From the NCBI GenBank assembly GCA_963575745.1, contig CAUYUJ010020727.1:1-64000 (forward strand): 64,000 bases of DNA. The letters run 5' to 3'. The notes below the pieces were generated by a model. That model worked only from the letters and a program-made list of their open reading frames with translations. It had not been told where the DNA came from and searched no databases. This DNA comes from Prorocentrum cordatum (Eukaryota > Sar > Dinophyceae > Prorocentrales > Prorocentraceae). Position numbers and translations under genes: made by a program. Shown piece by piece: positions 10,701 to 19,562 of this stretch (within the stretch, counting starts at the first letter, position 1; the number at the start of each line of letters is the position of its first letter).

Positions 10701-11467
10701 TCGATGGCCTCGAGGAGCGTCTGAGGAAGTGGAGGGGGGCCGTGCTCGCCCGGGTTGGCAGCGCGCAGTTCGACGCGGCGGAGGAGGTGGGCCGGCAGCT
10801 GGGCTTGGACGGGCGGGACGGGCGGGAGTGGCTGCCGCCGCTTCCGCTCGCCCCGCGGGATCGACGTCTCGCGTTCGCGGACGGGAAGCTGGAGGAGAGC
10901 GACCTCTCCGTGCAGTGCCATACGATCGCTGGCGCCTCGCGCCGCCAGCTCGGGAAGCTTCTCAAGCCGGAGTACGACGCGGGGCGCCGCTCTGTCCGTG
11001 ATGACAAGAAATTGTCCACAGAAGAGCTGCGGAACGAGGTTGCGGCCATGATGAAGATCGATCTCGGAGAGGAGCGAGCGATGCTGCAGGAGCAGCCCGC
11101 AATTGAGGGTCCGCGCCGGCAGCGCCCGTTCGCGCCGTGTGCAGATCCAGAGCCCGAACCCCATGAGCAGCGGGCACAGTACCCGGCGGTCTTTGGCGAG
11201 CCTCTCACGGGTGCGCACGTGACGCTGCAGCCGCAGTACCGCCGCAAGCCTGCGTACCGCGAGCGCGCGGGCGGCACCGCGGCCATGCACTTTGCGGACC
11301 GCCCGGACGAGGAGGCGCGCACCTGGGCGGGCTGCTACGCGCGGGACGCGCGCAAGTGTATCATCCGTGGCCACCTGCACAGGTGCGGTCCCACGTGCTG
11401 GAAGCACAAGACGAACGACGATGTGCCTCAGCACTGCAAGGTGTGCCGGCTTGGCTTCTACCACTAG
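4736..11467 (+). CDS. Helitron-like Rep protein (HUH nuclease part)
   Basis: This is a 6.7 kb uninterrupted frame; it remains open upstream to 4205, but codons before about 4736 are not protein-like. Visible in order: an acidic coil; more HA-like sequence (about 6310-6740); a Gly-rich linker (6780-6970); a Cys/His zinc motif (GRCRARVW..., about 7200-7340); a C2H2 finger (CRLCDQNF...H, about 7590-7660); and a Cys-rich plus DUF6570-like stretch (CAGCHGALTK, ADDLWIGRLPPPLRNLTL, 8470-8640). After an acidic spacer comes the Helitron_like_N region: VVGSDAHRTTLRH, FGPPQVFTTPNIAD, then GRGGIHPHIHLW with HUH histidines at 10634-10636 and 10640-10642. It ends HRCGPTCWKH...CKVCRLGFYH at a TAG. The same frame then continues with typical downstream Rep sequence, so the TAG is probably a nonsense mutation. 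Rep nicks and transfers single strands during rolling-circle transposition. Confidence 0.8.
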   Translation, partial: GAALGLDVFAALAKDRRAREALAAPAAEDPRREALGEEDEEEEGEEQEEEELEEEEEQEQEKQEQEEGDDERREQEEGDAEMAVAEEEPRGMADEEELPAGIEEEHEDFVRYVLATCMLSWVPVLPRFFAGEAPEAELQRQVAELERLRDVALGRDAASAQDNVARSQAIRRLRKADPELLRRTPVPNSDVREPGEQWQRLLDRLEQEGVEREVWVCCRREPLRWRAPLRDDGKPGPVRAPPLPSLDAAEGEVWRPGEVREATRQARSAEQARLDGAPGAPVHGSVLLRLASDFLCYKCQQEFERERGGGDVMSDEEVTAWCERLHFPSKKKLPSLAAKREAVEAERARAVRRKQAARCAARGENGFAEFRGLLLENGCFHQDNCEASVKHDQRHALEPWYQRAGPDGSRLAPWPRVFGIPKSWAGHGGAFFSEAVESGFPADTFPQGRRGYYAGEPGDVPAELWLLRAWCRARGGVARMGDALAARLQQLEGDRDIMYRVEAAEGAGRSPGSGDLKPPEYLADLKPQAIPEWPVWQQLLKLKPQAARQVATFVRRERAGVGLTWNLAAGHWDQDQQRLLAALDRDPALLAAVEKNAAAAKKDKDVLIALDDFRACHGGVWPDAFADRRGEPDFMEAKLARGVARVATKYSQEFVRIWLDRTCSDWLRLAGCGDEVVGGGAGGDDSSGGGGGGGGGGSASGSGAGGGPASGSGSGSWGPGDGGAGGDGDGGAGGGAGGGGGRLHGGGPKRQAPEGPGPRTRGAARKDQERLQQERLRKEEEERLAGKTVKAGDGEVNVGLDDPHVSEEGTLPAWLLDPAPCVAGRCRARVWRPSKGGRVLWQCSRNPCKGQGEFCGGHGSPEQRPFGEWDPDQRHGSLTRERPERYDLAVKEARLRETEAGGAPPAPTPAIAAARKARVPRLQPKYVALPCGERHRLRAFKEAPEALPPFPCRLCDQNFATHAGFMTHVREKHHGWPEYRKRLFYLAEQWPQQDDDARPVRPQEWRQCVEAFSEHLVTGSRDWPACAAPADSGEAAAAAAAPDAPRAWWKPSGADGAAPPAGVDMPPVDMDALGAAPAASDAEGPEPGQSRRAVRSRVACCVCARLHWADELQRVHFLQQPGGAGERSLLCDEVPKRPARAELEAARGEASEAAGAQAQAMRLTQRQRAHALLDPARYYARWRFVREGPDGAERPGGIPLEELEASAVRDPGPDGKLWLLHKKCFKIDKRESDGVLVADATQKVPICAGCHGALTKSLPTMPPCALADDLWIGRLPPPLRNLTLGAKLLLPIARGIVRRFNCKTDSGEWAPIDQQIKAYVGNFVAFPQADGGRQVLSLPPRESDLVEFVQIVFAGSDPATLQKARLEELGVPLDDFKRAYEYLRETNEQYAAVRWDEEAARNFADPEGDGDGDGSSLLGLPRCLAACVAVGGEGGDARQEGPADAVQPGAGSAPPKRTSAGAASAEGDANAAADGGGEAGGEAGASGEDATGAGGEDAEGDEGEAGEGEGGVGVEEGEYCAAVADADIMADLDKQWANVHLSLQKAEEIAREKQRAEAETRQFDGMEKFQDRDLDRRLAEAAEEARKAAKLLTNCKKEALTKKLELTEQKIQATRPPPGVAGKRAAGGGGGGGAPAGGPEAGGARRAVRVVVPTGTEPVSMFSPGFWSAFDPVAFPYGDGVFGLERDAKLPYDEWCRCLMAREELEYAVPDDVSAPDAARAPAPDAAKAPAASESPVPRWRRHADLLTAQYCLWRRKAIIQSARLFVRKQRLGESIADLAALSPEDLALVVAELGRGAGLKQALGHEGVPRNVKSALRSMLLSNRDVVGSDAHRTTLRHISTSYTRLFGPPQVFTTPNIADTRNLMVSLMYEGASVQQWRLLEETAPVMPSTREMLRRVAADPVSQAMVTNLMLELFLEHVVGVTTQRGATGVSDGVAATGACGAFGLVRAYFGPVESQGRGGIHPHIHLWRLHPMTGAFLAKLRAGDVDGLEERLRKWRGAVLARVGSAQFDAAEEVGRQLGLDGRDGREWLPPLPLAPRDRRLAFADGKLEESDLSVQCHTIAGASRRQLGKLLKPEYDAGRRSVRDDKKLSTEELRNEVAAMMKIDLGEERAMLQEQPAIEGPRRQRPFAPCADPEPEPHEQRAQYPAVFGEPLTGAHVTLQPQYRRKPAYRERAGGTAAMHFADRPDEEARTWAGCYARDARKCIIRGHLHRCGPTCWKHKTNDDVPQHCKVCRLGFYH

Positions 11468-12130
11468 TACGAGACTGCGGTGTACAGCCACCCGTCCAGG
11501 AAGCGCCCGGCCGCCTCTCTCGTCTGGCGGCGCCTGCGCAAGGGGAAGGATTTGGTGCTTCCGGATGGTGCGAAGGTTCAGTACGCGTGCGGTCCGTTGG
11601 AGGAGGGGCAGTGGAACCCGCCTGGCGAGCGCCTGGATCTGGACGACGTTCCGGCTGAAGGCTACGGCCCGTGGGCGCACCGCTGCAACCGGTGCGGCAG
11701 AGCTGGTCGCGTCGACGTGGTGCGGTACCACCCGTACCACGGGAGCACGAACCCTGTGGGCCAGGTGTGTCTGCGGAGCAACCTGGACGTCCAGTGTCTG
11801 GACCGCGTGGTGCTCGACCTGCCCGGCGACGACAGCGTCAGGGGCGCGTCCGCGGCCGACGGCGACCCGGCCGTGCCGCCGCCTCCGGAGCCAGGTGCGT
11901 TCGCCGAGCCGGTCGGCGTCGCGTCGGAGGCGCTGGCTGGGGCCGAGACTGGCGGCACCGGTTGCGACGAGGGCACCGGGCAGAGCGGAGGTTCCACGGG
12001 TTCAGGGGTGGCGGCCGCAACGCAGGGCGTGGGCGGAGCGGGCGAGGGGTCGGCGCGCGCGCCTGCGGCGGGGGGGGCGCGCCTGCCCGTGGGCCGCCGC
12101 CTCGGCCTGCCAGGGGAGGAGGCTTGCTCG
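11468..12130 (+). pseudogene. Rep continuation after in-frame TAG
   Basis: Directly after the TAG at 11465-11467 the same frame reads YETAVYSHPSRKRPAAS, followed by a Cys4-like WAHRCNRCGRAGRVDVV, then HPYHGSTNPVGQVCLRSNLD and VQCLDRVVLDLPG. In Helitron proteins the CRxGFP-type Cys/His motif is followed by a PxHP...RxNxDxQ block, so this is the expected continuation and supports one original polyprotein. An acidic, Gly/Ala-rich linker follows. The frame is lost between about 12115 and 12150. A separate downstream ORF starting after the TAG is possible but less likely. Confidence 0.6.
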
Positions 12131-13335
12131 GCGGGGCCCCGACCACCACGATGGACGATCCCGACGCGGGGGACATCTGGGACATGGGTGGGGGCGATGA
12201 AGATGTGTTCGATTTGGCCGATGCGTATGACCTGGGTCCGCCGCCTCCGCCGACGCCAGAACAGAGCGGCGGAAAGCAGGCAGTCGGGCCAGCAGATCCA
12301 CCGGGCGAGGACACCGCGAGGTTCTGCGCGGCTTCGTGTTACGACGGCAGCCGGCCCGGGTTCGTGTTCAAAACCGGGGAGCAGGGCCTGGGCTACTACA
12401 GCGACGGGCGCGCGGAGCGCGAGCTGGCAGAATCAGCCGTCCAGACAGAGCCGAGGTCGCGGGCGCCGGGCCGCGCCGCATCGAGCGCTGCGTCTGGCGG
12501 CCCTGCATCGAGCGCGCCCGCCTCGCCCGCCGCCTCCGCGTCAGCTGCTGGCGCGAGCGGCAGCGGTCCGCCCGGCAGCCTGCGGGAGCACGTTTTGCAC
12601 TCGCTGGAGGCCGTGTTCATGGACGCCATCAATATGGCGCACTACCAGACGGACTACACGACCAAGGCGGGGCCGATCGCGGGAGTCCTCGGAGTGCTGC
12701 ACGCGCAGAGCACCGGGTTGGAGTGGCTCCGACTCCAGCAGAGGGCGGAGCGGGAGGCGGATGAGGCGGCGGAGGAGGAGGGCAAGGAGGACGTCGACGG
12801 GGCCCGGGCCGCTGCTGTCGCTCGTCGCAGCGGCTGGGGCGGAGTGCTCGACTCTGCCAGGCGAACTCTCATCAAGCTCACGACCAGCTCGCACCGGGCG
12901 CTCCTGAATAAGTTGCCCGAGATGATGTTTCAGATGCAGTATGGCCACGAGTGCTATTGCTCCCATGACACCTGGACTCTGTATTGCAAGGGGATCGTGG
13001 CGCTGGCGTACCAGGCAAGCCACGCCGTTCACAAGCAAAAGGACGACTTCTGGACCGACCCCCGCGCAGAGGATATCGAGGTGGACCAGCCGGCCGCGGG
13101 AGAAGAGGACGGCGAGGGAGGGGGCGGTATCATGGATGCGCTGGACGAGGGACGCGCAACGCTTCGCGCCGAGGTCGTCAACGGCGTCGTCGGGGAGGGC
13201 GCGGCTGCCGGTGCTGCTGGGGGGGGGCGCCCCGAGCAGGAGCAGCAGCAGGCTGTCGAATACCGGGCGCGGCAGGAGCACGACATGAAGATGGACTGGT
13301 TGCATCGCGGCGACAGGGAGCCCCTGAAGTCCATG
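12130..13335 (+). pseudogene. Rep two-tyrosine motif segment
   Basis: After a frameshift the protein resumes as TMDDPDAGDIWDMGG. A disordered Ala/Ser/Pro linker leads to AINMAHYQTDYTTKAGP. The two tyrosines (12642-12644 and 12654-12656) are four residues apart, followed by Lys, as in the Helitron Rep motif that supplies the nucleophilic tyrosines. The next block, ALLNKLPEMMFQMQYGHE, matches the region between Rep and helicase in this family. The segment ends near KSM at 13335, where the frame changes again. Because the HUH histidines and these tyrosines are separated by a stop and a frameshift, this copy could not make an intact Rep without recoding. Confidence 0.6.
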
Positions 13336-14526
13336 GCATGTACCATTACGCCATGTACGTGTACACAGCGCAGGCCAACCCGCTCCACTTCGACGCGCAG
13401 GACTTCGAGACGTACGCGTTCGCCGACTCGCACCCGGCCGCCGCCTCCCGAGTGCAGAAGCTCCGCGTCGGCGCGCCGTTCAGGGTGCCCAAGTTCTTCG
13501 GCTTCGCGATGCCTTCGAAGGAGAAAGACAAAGAGGTGAACGCGCTGTTCAAGTCTGTGATCTTTCGTCCGTTGCAGCCGGCTGAGAAGGGGGCGGCGGC
13601 CTGGGCGCCCTACAGGGCCGGTGTCGACGCGTCCGGGAAGCATAAGCCTGCCTGGAGGAGTGGTGGGCGAAGCAGGTGGCGTTGTCCAGGCAGTACGAGC
13701 TTTGCGAGCGGCGAGCTGGAAAGTGGTTCACGATCGAGGACATCGATCTGGTTCGCGGCTCCGAGGAGGGCCCGGGCCATTTTGCACAGCGCCCCAGCGC
13801 CGCCGAGTTCATGGCGCGCTGGACCGTCCAGGTCGCGACGAACCTCGACGTGGAGGCGGAGGCGAAAGGGCGGCCGAATCAAGACTCGTCCGGAGGCCAA
13901 GGACTTTGAGTACTCTGAGCTGCAGCCAGCGGAGAATCGGCCTGCCGGGGAGGCGGACGAGGAGGAGGGGCGGGCGCCGGTGGCGGAGCCTTCGACGGTT
14001 TTGCTGAGGAGGTGGACGAGGGGGAGGCGGACGAAGCGTGGGCGGCGCACCGACAGATGGCCAGGGTCCCCGTGCCGGATAGCGAGGTGCCCGCGGTGGC
14101 CCAGCTGGAGCAAATTCGTGGCTCGTCACAAAGCCTGGTCTATAAGAACATCTTCTTTGAGGGTTATGCGAAAGACCATAAGCCGCAGCCTGCTGCCGCG
14201 AGTACTGGAAGGAAGACCGGCTTCGGTGGTCTCGACTTGGACGACTCTCAGTTCGAGGAAGGCAAAGCACAGCAGAAGGAGGCGTTCCGATACAGGAAAA
14301 AGGGAGCTGAGGGCTTTTCTGGGGATGGCGACGGGGGGGGGGGCCTCGTGGGTTCGGCGCCTGCCGTGATCGTGCCTGGTCGGCCGCCGGCGCCCGCGGT
14401 TGCCGGCGACGAGAAGCGGCCGCCGCGGGCGCGCGACATCGCGCAGAGGCTGTTGGACGAGTGGGCGACCAGGGCGGACAACCCGGTGACGTTCAATAAG
14501 GAGCAGAAGGCGGTGGTCGCCCTGTC
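13336..14526 (+). pseudogene. Rep-helicase bridge, three more frame changes
   Basis: Coding sense moves between frames at about 13645, 13880 and 13990. The best readings are GMYHYAMYVYTAQANPLHFD (13336-13640), ACLEEWWAKQVALSRQYELC and FMARWTVQVATNLD (13645-13880), KDFEYSELQPAENRP (to about 13985), then DEAWAAHRQMARVPVPDSEV and VTFNKEQKAVVAL (to 14526). The Tyr-rich start and the closing NKEQ..AV lead-in are what precedes the PIF1 Walker A motif in Helitrons. I see no intron borders at the switches. Confidence 0.55.
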
Positions 14527-15042
14527 GTGGGCCAGGTGGAGGCCATCGTGGCATACGAGGAAGATCTGCGCAGCGGAAAAAGCCCCAAGCCGGTGGAGCA
14601 GATGGCTCTCCTGTTGCACGGGGAGGGCGGGACGGGGAAGACGGAGGTGGTGAAACTGCTGCGGCGTGTGTTCGCCGAGGTGTTCGGCAAGGGATCGGAG
14701 ATCGCCGTGGCCTCGTCGAACAGCGCTGCGCGCGTCATCGGGGGGGAGACGATCCACAGCGGCTTCGGGCTGAGCTGGCAGCAGGCCTTGACCATCGCTA
14801 GGCTCTCCGGGCAGAAAGTCGAGGATGATTTCGTGGACCGCATGAACGCTCTCAAGGCCGTCATCGTGGAGGAGGTGTCCATGGTGCCGCCTGCGCTTCT
14901 CGGCGCTGCTTCGTTTCGCATGTGCAAAGCCCGGAAGGCGACGCACAATTGCGACGTGGACCTGTACATGGAGCGGGGACACATGTTCGGGAAGGCTCCG
15001 ATTGTCATGTTCCTGGGTGACTTTTATCAGCTGGCCCTGTGA
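14527..15042 (+). pseudogene. PIF1-type helicase, motor domain 1
   Basis: This frame contains Walker A HGEGGTGKT (14617-14643), then SNSAARVIGGETIHSGFGL (motif Ia region), Walker B-like VIVEEVSMV near 14860-14886 (Glu-Glu instead of the usual Asp-Glu) and motif III FLGDFYQL (about 15010-15033). These are the hallmarks of SF1B PIF1/RecD-like helicases, which unwind DNA 5' to 3' during Helitron transposition. The frame stops at 15040-15042, but the next frame continues without a gap, implying a 1-nt loss. The Glu for Asp in Walker B may weaken activity, or it may be a property of this lineage. Confidence 0.8.
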
Positions 15043-16056
15043 GCGGCAAAGGCAAGAGGTCTTCCCTGCTGCAGCGTGAGGCACCCGACCAGTGGGTTCA
15101 CGTCCGCAATGGGCAGTCGATATTCTTGGACGGCGTCACCCACGCGATGTTTCTGTACGAGACGCACCGCTTCAAGGACAGGCTCGTTACTCCGCACGCG
15201 CCCTGCCCTTTCATGCCAGGGTTCTTGAAGACCATGAGGGAGGGCAAGAAGTTGACGGCCGAGCAGAAAAGGGTGGTGCAAGGGTGGGTGATCCGACCCG
15301 GTAAGAACGACAAGCGGCTGCAGGACCCCGCTGTCAAAGACGGGTTCGAGATGGGCATCGCCTGGGAGGCCGTGCACAGGCAGATGCAGTATCGGGCCGT
15401 GCGAGAGGCCAGGGAGAAGGGGCAGATGCTGCTGTACGTGCAGGCCGTGGACCTGCCTCCAACCCCCGCGGCCTTCGTTGAGGAGCATTACAAGGCCATG
15501 CTGCAGGTGCCGAACGTGAACAACACTGGTCACCTCATCGGCATGTGCCCGCTGTACATCGGCATGCGTGTGCGGCTGACCGTGAAGTTGTCGGCGAAGC
15601 ACCAGATCGTCCAGGACGCCGTGGGGGTTGTCAAGGACGTGCGGTTCCACCCGCGAGAGTTCGAGACGCCGGGCGCGGATTGGCGCGAAAAGAAGACTCA
15701 CGACGCCCACAGGCTCGGTTATTATCGATGCAAGCGTTTGCCTCGCGGTGTCCTCTTCAAGTTTGATGACTTCACGGAGGACCTAGGGTTCGGAGCAGGG
15801 GTCGTGCAGATCGCGCCGCACAGGGCGTCCTGGGAGTGGAACCATCACTACTACGAAGACGATGGCGAGCGAAAGCTTCGGAAGGTGAAGGTTACGAGGT
15901 ACCAGATCCCGTTGCTGCCAGTGAAAGTTCGCACCGTGCAGACGGCGCAGGGCTTGGGCATGGATGCGGCCACCATGGTGCTCCAGAAGCCCATGAACAT
16001 GGGCGCCGATGACTGGTGGCTGCACCTGTACGTCATGCTCAGTCGCGTTCGCGTGG
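15039..16056 (+). pseudogene. PIF1-type helicase, motor domain 2
   Basis: Continuation of the helicase in the adjacent frame. It includes VHVRNGQSIFLDGVTHAMF, an insert with YETHRFKD, NVNNTGHLIGMCPLYIGMRV (the region that ends with MRVRL in this family), a Cys-poor acidic insert, and the carboxy-terminal signature VKVRTVQTAQGLGMDAATMV followed by LHLYVMLSRVRVA. The last two correspond to helicase motifs V and VI, including the arginine of LSR. Near 16055 the frame shifts once more to HRVLVYNLPPWEILQRGPPQ, the standard ending of Helitron helicases. Confidence 0.8.
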
Positions 16057-16656
16057 CCATCGCGTCCTCGTCTACAACCTGCCGCCCTGGGAAATCCTGC
16101 AGCGGGGCCCGCCCCAGTACGTCCGCGAGGGGGTCCAACGCTTCGAAGGCAGGATTTTCAAAGCGAGTTACGAAATCGCCAAGCAGAGGGCGCAGGAGTA
16201 CGGCTGGGACGTGGGGGATGGGCCCGCGGGACGGGGCAACCCGGAGTCGAGCTCGGCGACCGCGCCGCCGACGGTGCCTCGGGCGTCGCCGCCAGGCCCG
16301 CCTCGCGCCGTGGGGAGCTCAGCGGGCGTCGGTGACGAGGTGGGCGACGACGACGACGACGACGACGCCACGGGATCAGCGCCTTCGGACGGGGAGGTGG
16401 CCCCTGCGGCGTCTGTGCAGACGCCTCTGCCCTCGCACGCGCTGCGCCCGGGCCAGGCTCTGACGGTGCCACCGGCATACATTGCGCCGGACGCAGGGCC
16501 TGCGGGGCGGGGCAGGGGCCGCGGCCGCGGCGGCGACGCGACGGCGACCGCAGATGCGGCGGCGGCACCGTCCACTGGGAGCGCTGCTTCGCGGGGGCGT
16601 GGGCGCGGGGGTGCCGGCCGCGGCGCCGGTAGGGGCACCGTCGTGCCGAGGGATCT
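16055..16656 (+). pseudogene. Helicase C-terminus and Arg/Gly-rich linker
   Basis: VLVYNLPPWEILQRGPPQYV and a following helix (FEGRIFKASYEIAKQRAQEY) close the PIF1-like domain. Then comes a disordered linker: Pro-rich, a run of seven Asp (about 16348-16368), and repeated RGRGRGRGG boxes (16508-16536, 16595-16632). It joins the helicase to the USP domain, whose frame starts near 16657. RGG boxes commonly bind nucleic acid; that role here is an inference. Confidence 0.55.
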
Positions 16657-17795
16657 TTGGGGGAAATGTTTCGCACGGCGGCGACTGTTGGCGATGGTGC
16701 AGAGCCGCCAGAGCTGCGCCCGCTGGACCGGGATCTGTGCATGGCAGCTTACTGCGTGTCCCAGGAGGAGGTCACCAGGGAGCTGCAGTGGCACTGCGGC
16801 CGCGGCTCTGGCGTGGGCATCGCAAACCTCGGCAATACTTGCTTCGTGAGCTCAGTCGCGCTGGTGCTGCTGCGCCTGGCTCCCTTCCGTCGGCTTCTCC
16901 ACGAGCACGGCCGGTGCCCTCTGGGTGCAGACTCTTGCGCGGCGTGCGCGCTCGGAGCTCAGGCCGCGGCTCTCTCTGTCCAGGGGGTCGACGCCGTCGC
17001 GCCACTCGCTATAGCCGCGCGCAAGGGGCTCTTTGGTGAGCGAGATTTTGCAGAATTCGATCAGCAAGGGAGACCGAAGCAATGCGACGCGTCAGAGTTC
17101 TTCCTGGCCGCCCTCCATGCCGTTACCGCGGCCGAACACCCCGTTTGCACCGCAGGGGGGGCTCACGGGCAGCGCAGTGTGCTCCAGCAGCACGTCTGCG
17201 GCATTGCGTTTCGGAAGCGGAGGCGATGCGCCGCGTGCACAGCAAGTTCGGACAAGGGGGAAATTAAGACGTTTCTCAAGGTGGTGCCTTCCGAATTGCT
17301 CGGCCCCGACTACCGGGGGCCGTGCGATCTGGAGGAGTTGATCCGGCTGGAGTTTAGGCATGTCGGTGAGCCAGGGCAAGGATGTCCGGCGCACGCTCAC
17401 CTCGATGATGCTCAGAGGGCGGCGGCCGGGGTCTGTCAAGGCATCAGGGTATATACAGTCAATCGCTGGGAGCGGTCGCCGCCCGTGCTCTTCGTGATCG
17501 TGCAGCGGGTGATAGGCGAGTGGTACGACAGACGCCCTGTGCGCTTTCCTCAGATTCTGCGGCCTGTGGATTCCGAGTGCGAGTACGATTTCTCGGGGGT
17601 CGTGGTGCACCAGGGCGAAAGCGCGACGAGCGGACACTACTATGCGTATGCATCCGTGGGCGTGAACGAATACGCCAAATTCGACGACAGTACTGTCCAC
17701 CTCCAGACTTGGGCGCATATCGCCAGAAACCACCAGGTGCACATGGGCGCGTATGTGTTTGCGTATGTGCGCAGGGCGGGTCCGCGGGGCGGAGG
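16657..17795 (+). pseudogene. Ubiquitin-specific protease (USP, peptidase C19)
   Basis: A complete USP-like catalytic core is visible. The Cys box is GIANLGNTCFVSS with the nucleophile Cys at 16840-16842 (residue 62), followed by a QCDASEFFLAALH Gln/Asp box, zinc-type CRRCAACTAS-like sequence, LFVIVQR, and the His box GESATSGHYYAYASV (GHYYAY His near 17633) with a downstream FDDSTV. USPs remove ubiquitin from proteins. Known Helitron accessory proteases are mainly OTU-type, so a USP here is unusual. The frame follows the helicase linker by a frameshift and has no start of its own beyond an ATG at 16666, so I infer it is part of the same polyprotein or a fused accessory gene. Catalytic residues appear intact. 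Confidence 0.8.
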
Positions 17796-17799
17796 CGGC

Positions 17800-18940
17800 G
17801 GGCGCGCGGCGGCGGGGTCTGCGGGGGGCGCCGGCGGCAGCGCTGGTGCGGGACCGTCTGTGCGCCGCCGGCTCCGCCGACTGCGCCTCTCGGGCATGCA
17901 GGCGGGCGCGCGGCGGGGTCTGCGGGGAGCGGCGATGGCGGCGGCGGCGCTGCTTCCAGCACGTCTGCCGCGCCGTCTGCGCCGCCGAGTGCGCCCGCCG
18001 GGCAGCAGGCGTCGGGTGGCGAGCCACCGGGCAAGCGGCGTCGGGCGGGTGGAGGGGATCCTGGCGCTGGCGACGGGGACCCCGGCGCTTCGGGGCAGCC
18101 GCAGCCGCCGTTGCGCAGGGGCAAGAAGCGCGGGCTGTCCCCGCCTGCTCTGGGCAGCCCGGGCGGCGAGGACGACGACGCTGGCAGGGCCTCGGGCGTC
18201 CCGTCCGCGGGCCCGGCTCCTGCCGCGGTCGAGCCAGGCGTGGGGGCGCCACCTGCCGACCGCGAGTGGCATCGCTTTACGCCGAAGATGATCGATGAAA
18301 GGAAATGTTTGGCTCGTACTTGGGGGGATGGAGTGGTGCGCAGTGCCGCAGTTTCCCCGCGGAGGGATGCGGCGTGTTCTGCAAGAGGCACTTCGGCCAG
18401 CAAGGGGCAAAGGGGTGGCATGGGCGCGTGGACGGGGCAATCCCGGAGGCAAAGTTGAAGGAGTTCCAGGAGCGAGCGGCGCGCAGTGCGTCGGGCGCTG
18501 TTTCTGCGCCGGTGGTTCCAGCGGCGGGGACCCTGCCCGAGGCTTCGCCCGCGGCTGCGCCTCCAGAGGTGTTCGCCCAGGGCGGCTTCGAGGGTGCGCG
18601 AGAGGCCGCCGCGTCCGAGGGTGCTGGGGATGCTGGCGCGCACAGTGGGGCTTCGGCCCCGTCAGTGGGCGGTGGAGGCGGGGCGACGACGAGGATTGTG
18701 GCTGGCGTTGTCGTTCGTGTGGGCGCCGGCGCTGGCACGGCGCCCACCGAACCTCCGCGCCCTCAAGCGCGCCCGCGCATCGCCACAATCGGGATTCCGG
18801 ACGTGGAGGCTCACGAGAAGGCGCAGCAGGCAAGGGAGGCGGAGACCGCGCGCAGGCGACGCGAAGAGGGCGAACGGGGCCGCGTGACAGACAGGACAGG
18901 CGTAGACCTACCCCGCTCTGATCCACACAGGTTGGGATGA
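17800..18940 (+). pseudogene. C-terminal tail with NLS and second zinc motif
   Basis: After the USP domain, coding sense passes to another frame: a Gly/Ser/Ala-rich stretch with basic clusters GKRRRAGG and LRRGKKRGLSP (likely nuclear localisation signals), then EWHRFTPKMIDERKCLARTW. A last frameshift near 18330 leads to AQCRSFPAEGCGVFCKRHFG and GRVDGAIPEAKLKEFQ. This Cys/His arrangement (C-x-AR-x-W ... QC ... C ... FC ... H) matches the motif at 7200-7340 in the Rep frame, so the polyprotein carries two copies of one zinc module. It ends in a charged helix and a TGA at 18938-18940. Confidence 0.5.
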
Positions 18941-18984
18941 GATCGCCCCTCCATGGCCGCTTGCCAGGGCGTCCCTCATTGAGT

Positions 18985-19493
18985 GTGCGGGCGTGCGGTT
19001 GTGTATTCGTGTGTGTGTGTGTATGTGTGTCTGTGTGTCTTAGTGTGCGCGTGTATGTCCGCGTGTGCACTTGAGACCCGCGCTCGCGCCTGCGACGCGG
19101 CGCGCTTCCTGAGGAAACGTGCATCCTTATGTGTGCGTGTGTGTGTGTGTCTGTGTGCGAGCACGGCGCTGGCACCCCCGCCGCCCCCTTCCCCCTTCTC
19201 CCCCCCATCTCTTCGGCGCTCCGCGAGGGCGGAGTGGCTGGAGTGGAGGGAGGGCCGGCCCCAACATGGGGCGGTGCCTCCCCCCTCCGGAGCGCCGGCG
19301 GGGTGGGCGGTGGCGCTTGGGGGCGGCTGGGGGCGCGGGGGTAGAGTGCGCTGCTTAGTCGGGGAATGGGTCTGTCACCGCGTTGTCGTCTGTGCGTGGT
19401 TAGCCGCGGGTGTTCGCGATTGCGTCTGTGTGTGCGCTTGTGTGTGTGTGTGTTTGTGGTGGTGGTGGTGGGGTGGGGGCTCGCGCGTGTCTC

Positions 19494-19562
<69 letters not shown>

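Larger units (their letters stand above)
1980..18940 (+). mobile_element. Giant Helitron-like element with USP protease
   Basis: One plus-strand, GC-rich coding block carries the parts of a Helitron: a Rep nuclease with a Helitron_like_N domain and HUH motif (10622-10645), a two-tyrosine motif (12642-12656) and a PIF1-type helicase (14527-16056). It adds helicase-associated-like repeats upstream and a ubiquitin-specific protease downstream (16657-17795). Protein order is continuous, but the reading frame changes about 14 times and there is one in-frame TAG (11465-11467). I could not identify the 5' TC or the 3' hairpin/CTRR end, so the limits are those of the coding signal. Either the copy is decaying or indel errors in G-rich runs broke the frames. 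Confidence 0.75.

Noticed and set aside
11465-11467. TAG as a natural end of the Rep protein
   Set aside because: The next codons in the same frame give the expected downstream Helitron blocks, so a nonsense mutation is more likely than a real terminus, although two proteins cannot be excluded.
4430-18330. Spliceosomal introns explaining the frame changes
   Set aside because: At most switches, homologous protein sequence continues with no extra DNA between the two frames, leaving no room for an intron.
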